From JAIXWP01 sp046309775 (GTDB lineage Bacteria > Bacteroidota > Bacteroidia > Flavobacteriales_D > Sanyastnellaceae), in contig JBKCOM010000011.1 in assembly GCA_046309775.1 (NCBI GenBank), positions 27,731 to 91,730 on the forward strand: DNA of 64,000 bases, written 5' to 3'. Positions within the stretch are counted from its first letter, which is position 1. Each line of letters begins with the position of its first letter. The translations under genes and the position numbers were made by a program. This document shows positions 60,000-64,000 of this stretch, one piece after another. The notes beneath the pieces are model-generated. The model was not told the DNA's origin. It saw only the letters and a list, made by a program, of their open reading frames with translations, and made no database searches.

Positions 60000-60512
60000 T
60001 TAGCGGCTTTTAATTTGGGATTTGATGTACCACAAGTCCTTGGCTTTGGTGGAGCCCGGGCTTGTAATTTTATAACTTCGGGAATTTGAAAACAATTGTA
60101 GTGGAATTCCGACGGAGAGGCCGATAAGGCCGGCACCGGCCATGGTATAATACCTGTCTTGATTAAAATCTCCGTTTTTATAATTAATACTTAGTAATGG
60201 CGCCACAATGACAGTTGATACGATGGACAGGAATGTAGCTGCAGAGCCGATCGTTTGGAGCACATCAAGACTTGGACTTGTATAGTCTATGTAGTTTATA
60301 TTTTCAATATTGATCTTTCTTAGGTTCTCATCTTGTGAATAAGGGTAGTTATTGTGGATTTCGGATTCGATTCCGTTTTCGTGCTCCAAATAAATGTTCT
60401 CTCTCCACATATCAAAGATAACACTGCTTTGATTTTCTTTTCTAATAAAGCCATGGAGCACTATAGTTTTTTCAAGTATAAGCGTATCATCCGTGGCCTC
60501 AGAATAGTTCAA
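60000..60512 (-). CDS. Hypothetical membrane protein
   Basis: Protein of 170 aa. The N-terminal half is polar ('TIVLHGFIRKENQSSVIFDM'), and two hydrophobic segments follow (about 84-107 'LQTIGSAATFLSIVSTVIVA' and 118-140 'YTMAGAGLIGLSVGIPLQLF'), then a basic tail. It resembles uncharacterised Bacteroidota proteins with Gly-rich helices. It starts 12 bp after the stop of the MORN-type gene, so it is likely cotranscribed with it. I prefer this frame to the upstream extension of the OmpA-type gene, which overlaps it. Confidence 0.58.
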   Translation of the reverse strand: MNYSEATDDTLILEKTIVLHGFIRKENQSSVIFDMWRENIYLEHENGIESEIHNNYPYSQDENLRKINIENINYIDYTSPSLDVLQTIGSAATFLSIVSTVIVAPLLSINYKNGDFNQDRYYTMAGAGLIGLSVGIPLQLFSNSRSYKITSPGSTKAKDLWYIKSQIKSR

Positions 60513-60524
60513 TGAATAAGTAAT

Positions 60525-61499
60525 TCAAGGAACGAGCTTCACGCTTTTTGTCGAGTCGATTGAATTCAACAAAAAGATTTCTGTGTTATTGTCAACAACA
60601 AACGTTGAATCAACTTTCTGCAATTCTGTCTCGGGTGACTTTGGTAAGTCCGGTTTAATGTTGAGATTGAAGCTTGCAATATAACTTTCATTATTCATTA
60701 CCATTAAGCTATATCTTATTTGATCATCAGATTTAAAGCCATTTTCTAGAAGAGCTTGGTTGAGGTCAAACGACTTGAAATTTTCAAAAGTAAAGTTTTG
60801 TCTAACGCTTTTCCTTGATATAGCTGTGGCAGTAAACTCCAGAGTTAGATTTACGCTGTCCCTCGCTGCATTTTTAAAGCGAGGTGTAATGATCAAATCT
60901 TTTAATTGAGTTGGTAGAAGCCACTTATCGCCCACGGGCTCATCATTTAGGAGAAGATCCACTCGCCATATTTCGGTTTTATTTTGTTCCGGAACCTGTC
61001 TTAAAAAGTCGCCATCTAGCCAATATTCAGAATAAAGAATGTTTCCATTTTCGTCATAGAAGGTCCATTTTCCATTGGACACTGCACAATAACCTCGGTC
61101 GTAAATATTCGCCCAATTTCCTGAGGTGTTTTCTTTGAAACTACCGGTTGATTTTATTTGTCCATTGGGATAAAATTCTTTGTAGTATCCGACATAACAA
61201 TCTCCACAGGCAACCCCTTCATATAGTAGGATATCATTTTCGTCGTAAGATTCGATGATGCAAGGGCAGCAGCCTTCCAATTCTTCCCATGTCTTATCGT
61301 ATTTATTAAAAGTTCGTTTACTTACAATTTTGTCATTGACTTGGTACGTAGCCTTTCCATCTTCACAAGTATAGGAGAGGCTTACGGCATAGATTTTTAT
61401 TTTTTTCAAGTTGCTATATACGCTGGAGGAGTCAGATTGACTGCTGATTTGACTTGAGAGAAGAGTAAGAAAGCAGAGAATGGATAGGTTTGTTTTCAT
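60525..61499 (-). CDS. YwqK/MORN-repeat secreted protein
   Basis: Protein of 324 aa from ATG 61499 (signal peptide MKTNLSILCFLTLLSSQISS). It has a Cys-rich part ('EELEGCCPCIIESYDEND' and 'YEGVACGDCYVGYYKEFYP'), then MORN-type repeats 'NGQIKSTGSFKENTSGNWANIYD' and 'NGKWTFYDENGNILYSEYW' (about 120-165). A beta-rich C-terminal half follows. It is the third MORN/YwqK-like protein of this region, after those at 53139 and 53906. Function unknown. Confidence 0.72.
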   Translation of the reverse strand: MKTNLSILCFLTLLSSQISSQSDSSSVYSNLKKIKIYAVSLSYTCEDGKATYQVNDKIVSKRTFNKYDKTWEELEGCCPCIIESYDENDILLYEGVACGDCYVGYYKEFYPNGQIKSTGSFKENTSGNWANIYDRGYCAVSNGKWTFYDENGNILYSEYWLDGDFLRQVPEQNKTEIWRVDLLLNDEPVGDKWLLPTQLKDLIITPRFKNAARDSVNLTLEFTATAISRKSVRQNFTFENFKSFDLNQALLENGFKSDDQIRYSLMVMNNESYIASFNLNIKPDLPKSPETELQKVDSTFVVDNNTEIFLLNSIDSTKSVKLVP

Positions 61500-61678
61500 C
61501 ATCAACCTTTCGTTGTTTTGGCTGGCCATCAACGTACTAATTGTACAATTATTGCAGCCCGCTTGATGTTGCTCTAATCTAAAAATTGTATTTTTTTGAC
61601 TCTAAGGTCTTTGTAGATTCTATTCGATTAAAGATTTTTAGAATTAGAATCAAAATGCATGGCCCCCATTTTTCTTCT

Positions 61679-61745
61679 TACACTTCCAATCTCTCAATCT
61701 TCCAATCTCTCAATCTTCCTATCTTCCTATCTTCCTATCTTCACA
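61679..61745. repeat. Word repeat over the end of a gene
   Basis: The words 'ccaatctctcaatctt' and 'cctatctt' repeat. On the minus strand this reads 'ggaagatag' and 'ggaagattgagag', the same word that ends both rtcB and the HD-domain gene. The stop codon of the barrel protein gene at 61727 lies inside the array. The 227-bp gap to the MORN-type gene holds nothing else. Confidence 0.75.
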
Positions 61746-62500
61746 TACACTCCAAAGTAGCCACCCGAAAAGTTGAGGGAGATTGGGTGGGCGGCGCCGA
61801 CGATCCAGTCGCGGCCAACACGGTCTTGAAGGGTTTGGGTGCTGAAATATTGATAACCGAGGCGCACGCCTAAACTAGCGATGACTGGTGAATCTGTGAA
61901 ATCATATTCTACTTTTATTCCTCCCTGTCCTTGAAAGTCACGACTTGAGAAAGAATTATATTCGTATCCAGTGAGTGCGGTTTCAAAACGGAGGTCTGTC
62001 ACTGCCCGCGAGAATCCGATACCGCCATTTAATTCCAATCCAAGGTGCAATCTACGGAGCTTGTTCTCCTTTTCCTGAAATTTCAATAGATGGCTAATAT
62101 ACCAATTGGTGCTGAGTCCGGCTCCTATGGCTTCAGTGCGCAATTCAAAGGTGCCGGAAGCATTGGAAATGGGAGCGCCTGTTTCGTCGGTAATGCTTCT
62201 TGTAATATTCGATTCTGAATTCCCATATTGATAGCTGCCGTAAAACCCAAAGTCGAATAGTCCCATTGGTCTATAGTTGATGCCTAATCTAAAATGTTGT
62301 CCAGATGTAATGCGTTCTTCTAATAGATCGACACTGGGTTTGGCGGCAAATGAGTCAATGTAAAATTGATTGATGCTGCCCATATCAAATTGGTTGATGC
62401 CATAACCAAATTCTACAGATAGCATTTGTTTTTCATTTTGTGCATGAAGCGCAGCGCTGCAGCAGAGTAATAGCAAGAGAAGGAGATGTTTTGTTTTCAT
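61727..62500 (-). CDS. Outer-membrane beta-barrel protein of unknown function
   Basis: Protein of 257 aa with a signal peptide (MKTKHLLLLLLLCCSAALHA). Alternating strands with aromatic ends ('MLSVEFGYGINQFDMGSINQF', read as residues 27-47, 'LFDFGFYGSYQYGNSESNI', 'IASLGVRLGYQYFSTQTL' and the last 'GGYFGVYVKIGR') indicate a small outer-membrane barrel. It belongs to no family that I can name. The stop codon lies in a word repeat, so the last residues may be derived from it. Confidence 0.7.
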   Translation of the reverse strand: MKTKHLLLLLLLCCSAALHAQNEKQMLSVEFGYGINQFDMGSINQFYIDSFAAKPSVDLLEERITSGQHFRLGINYRPMGLFDFGFYGSYQYGNSESNITRSITDETGAPISNASGTFELRTEAIGAGLSTNWYISHLLKFQEKENKLRRLHLGLELNGGIGFSRAVTDLRFETALTGYEYNSFSSRDFQGQGGIKVEYDFTDSPVIASLGVRLGYQYFSTQTLQDRVGRDWIVGAAHPISLNFSGGYFGVYVKIGR

Positions 62501-62559
62501 AGCAGTTTTCAGAATTTGAGGTTTTAATTAATTTGGCAATAAAAGTAATAAATTAGTTT

Positions 62560-63573
62560 TTATTGGCGCTCGTAATGCCACTCTGTTCCCAATTTGTCTA
62601 TCAGAATCAATTCTTGGAGGCTCAGACTTTTTATGAATCCGTTGAATTCTAATTCATAATTGTCATTTTGTTTTTCCTTTTTATTGGAGTTAAATCTATA
62701 GTCTAAAAAATAAAGATATAGTAGTTTGTCTCCTTCTAATGCCTTTTTTTGCACTTCACATTTGCCCTCCCAAGAGAGGATTGGACATTTCATGCATGCC
62801 TGTTCTATTTTAAAATTATTCAATGAATCAATAAATATAGTAGTGAATGGTTTTGCTCCTGGGGTTCGCCAAAGTTGGAGGGAGGGTTCTTGAACAATGG
62901 CGTCACCGTTTTCATAGCGAATTGTTTGTACAAGTACCCATGTTCCACTTAAGCTAACATAAGCTGAGGAAGTTGTCAATTCACTCGGTTGGTGTCTGAA
63001 TACTTTAGCAATTAATTGCTCAAAGTCAGATGTTATTCGTTTTTGCTCTTCAAATAAATATTGTTTTGAAAATGGCGAGCCGCAGTCTTGATTGTTTACT
63101 TGATGCACTAAAATTCCGTTTTCAAAATAACTCCTGTCTTCAACTATTTCTGATTTTTCAAAATCAAATTCTGGGTCTAAGAAGTATCTATTGTAATGAT
63201 ATTGTCGCTCGATTACGAATAAAAGCTGTCCATTCTGTATGTAGTATTCTTTCAGCCATCTGCTCATCTCACCGAAGTTTATTTTAATAACTTTCATTAA
63301 TTGTTGGCCCTGATAGTAAAATATGGCTTCCCCTCCTTCTGCAGATTCGTCCTCCAGATAAAGTGTGTCAACTTTAGTCCAATTTTTAATATTGCTAATT
63401 CTGGAATAGTTGGCTTCTATTGATTTGAGGTTTTCGGATCGGTTTTCGCTGAATTCTTTTGATTCTTCTGTCTTGGTTTCTTTATTCAAAATATTACTTT
63501 GAGCCTGCTCGCTTTGAATCGAGCCGCAACAGAAAAGAGTTAAGGAAATGAATATGTATAAAAGTCCTTTCAT
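62560..63573 (-). CDS. Putative lipoprotein of unknown function
   Basis: Protein of 337 aa with lipobox 'TLFCC' and Gly next to it (Cys about 15 or 16). The next 50 residues are Glu/Ser-rich and probably disordered ('KETKTEESKEFSENRSENLK'). The first half contains MORN-like text ('EAIFYYQGQQLMKVIKINFG', 'YYIQNGQLLFVIERQYH', 'RSYFENGILVHQVNNQ'), the second half a lipocalin-like beta pattern ('SGTWVLVQTIRYENGDAIVQ', 'KPFTTIFIDSLNNFKIEQ', 'DKLLYLYFLDYRFNSN'). I would not name a function. Confidence 0.62.
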   Translation of the reverse strand: MKGLLYIFISLTLFCCGSIQSEQAQSNILNKETKTEESKEFSENRSENLKSIEANYSRISNIKNWTKVDTLYLEDESAEGGEAIFYYQGQQLMKVIKINFGEMSRWLKEYYIQNGQLLFVIERQYHYNRYFLDPEFDFEKSEIVEDRSYFENGILVHQVNNQDCGSPFSKQYLFEEQKRITSDFEQLIAKVFRHQPSELTTSSAYVSLSGTWVLVQTIRYENGDAIVQEPSLQLWRTPGAKPFTTIFIDSLNNFKIEQACMKCPILSWEGKCEVQKKALEGDKLLYLYFLDYRFNSNKKEKQNDNYELEFNGFIKSLSLQELILIDKLGTEWHYERQ

Positions 63574-63618
63574 TCGCAGGGGCTATGAATTCTTCATATA
63601 ATTATTAAATACCAAATC

Positions 63619-64000
63619 CTAGCTCATCGGGGTGCATATTTCTACCAAGAAGCCATCGATGTCGCGGATGTAGGCAACAACTTGTCCCCACGGCTTGGTT
63701 TTTGGGTTTTCGGCAATAGTAGCACCTGCCTGGACGGCAGCGGCAGCGACGTCTTCCACATTTTCAGTGGTGAACCCTATTTCGATGCCAAATGGTTTTT
63801 CTGTCAAACTACTTTCCAAGAATCCATTTGTGAGGTTGGATTGGGCAAGTGATATAGAAGCAAATGAGAGGGTGGTTTCGCCAACAGCAAGTTCGCCGTA
63901 GTCGTTTTCGGGAGTAACAAATTTTCTTGAGAACCCAAAAGCCTTTTCATAAAACTCAATTGACTTTGTAACGTCATTAACGTAGAGGATGGTATAAGCG
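63619..64000 (-). CDS. VOC-family (glyoxalase-like) protein, partial
   Basis: The frame is open to the right edge of the window, so the N-terminus is missing. The visible 126 residues show the vicinal-oxygen-chelate fold: 'TILYVNDVTKSIEFYEKAFG' at the start, 'FGIEIGFTTENVEDVAAAAV', then 'GATIAENPKTKPWGQVVAYI' and 'RDIDGFLVEICTP'. Members are glyoxalases, dioxygenases or antibiotic-binding proteins; the metal ligands can only be judged in part (the final Glu in 'LVEIC' is present). The usual full length is about 125-135 aa, so only a few residues are lacking. Confidence 0.88.
   Translation of the reverse strand, partial: AYTILYVNDVTKSIEFYEKAFGFSRKFVTPENDYGELAVGETTLSFASISLAQSNLTNGFLESSLTEKPFGIEIGFTTENVEDVAAAAVQAGATIAENPKTKPWGQVVAYIRDIDGFLVEICTPMS

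Noticed and set aside
59942..60136. N-terminal extension of the OmpA-type protein
   Set aside because: It has no signal peptide, overlaps the better-supported gene at 60000-60512 and contains repeat-derived text. The start at 59941 gives a proper signal.

Overview
The window comes from a member of the Bacteroidota, most likely the order Flavobacteriales. Several secreted proteins end in type IX secretion (T9SS) sorting domains, one ends in a gliding-motility-type C-terminal domain, SprB-like and ASPIC/UnbV modules are present, and promoters fit the Bacteroidota pattern TTTG-N19-TAnnTTTG rather than the E. coli one. Base composition looks moderately AT-rich. The taxon is inferred from these traits only; there is no rRNA in the window.

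Layout. 0-6.2 kb: tail of a T9SS cargo, then a divalent-metal efflux operon (small membrane-anchored protein, RND pump fused to a TolC-like channel, adaptor lipoprotein). 6.6-9.8 kb: tricorn-like S41 protease. 9.9-15 kb: four translationally coupled signalling genes (PAS histidine kinase, receiver, receiver-PAS-kinase, receiver). 15-18.7 kb: two convergent T9SS-secreted proteins. 18.8-20.8 kb: moaC, a mobA-like gene and a thioesterase. 20.8-30 kb: a GH13 amylase divergent from a multi-module, probably starch-binding T9SS protein, then an SprB-repeat protein and an FG-GAP/ASPIC protein, each followed by a clear terminator. 30-35.7 kb: minus-strand genes for a small secreted protein, an S1/P1-type nuclease or phospholipase, comB, gcvT and a dipeptidyl peptidase IV. 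35.8-39.4 kb: a metal-uptake cluster (His-rich protein, TonB-dependent receptor, His-rich DUF4625-like lipoprotein).

40.3-44.7 kb is the most interesting region: an RNA-repair/RNA-surveillance locus of RtcB RNA ligase, a structured RNA that folds as a circularly permuted tRNA mimic (a bacterial Y RNA candidate), a Ro60/TROVE-vWA protein, and a divergent WYL-domain regulator. Near-identical 19-bp palindromes lie in front of rtcB, ro60 and the WYL gene, each 7-10 bp upstream of a -7 element that departs from consensus. This suggests one regulon run by the WYL protein. The gene order resembles the Salmonella rsr-yrlBA-rtcBA operon, but the regulator is of a different family.

44.8-64 kb is an accessory region, almost all on the minus strand: a PaiB-like protein, an apparently solitary HTH-Panacea protein, a three-gene HipBST-type toxin-antitoxin module, an MNT-HepT module, a CIA30 gene with a truncated duplicate, decayed genes, and many poorly known lipoproteins, outer-membrane barrels and MORN/YwqK-type proteins. 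It ends in a partial VOC (glyoxalase-like) gene.

A recurring oddity is word-like purine/pyrimidine repeats at gene 3' ends, sometimes running through the stop codon of the gene (39.4, 40.2, 44.7, 61.7 kb).
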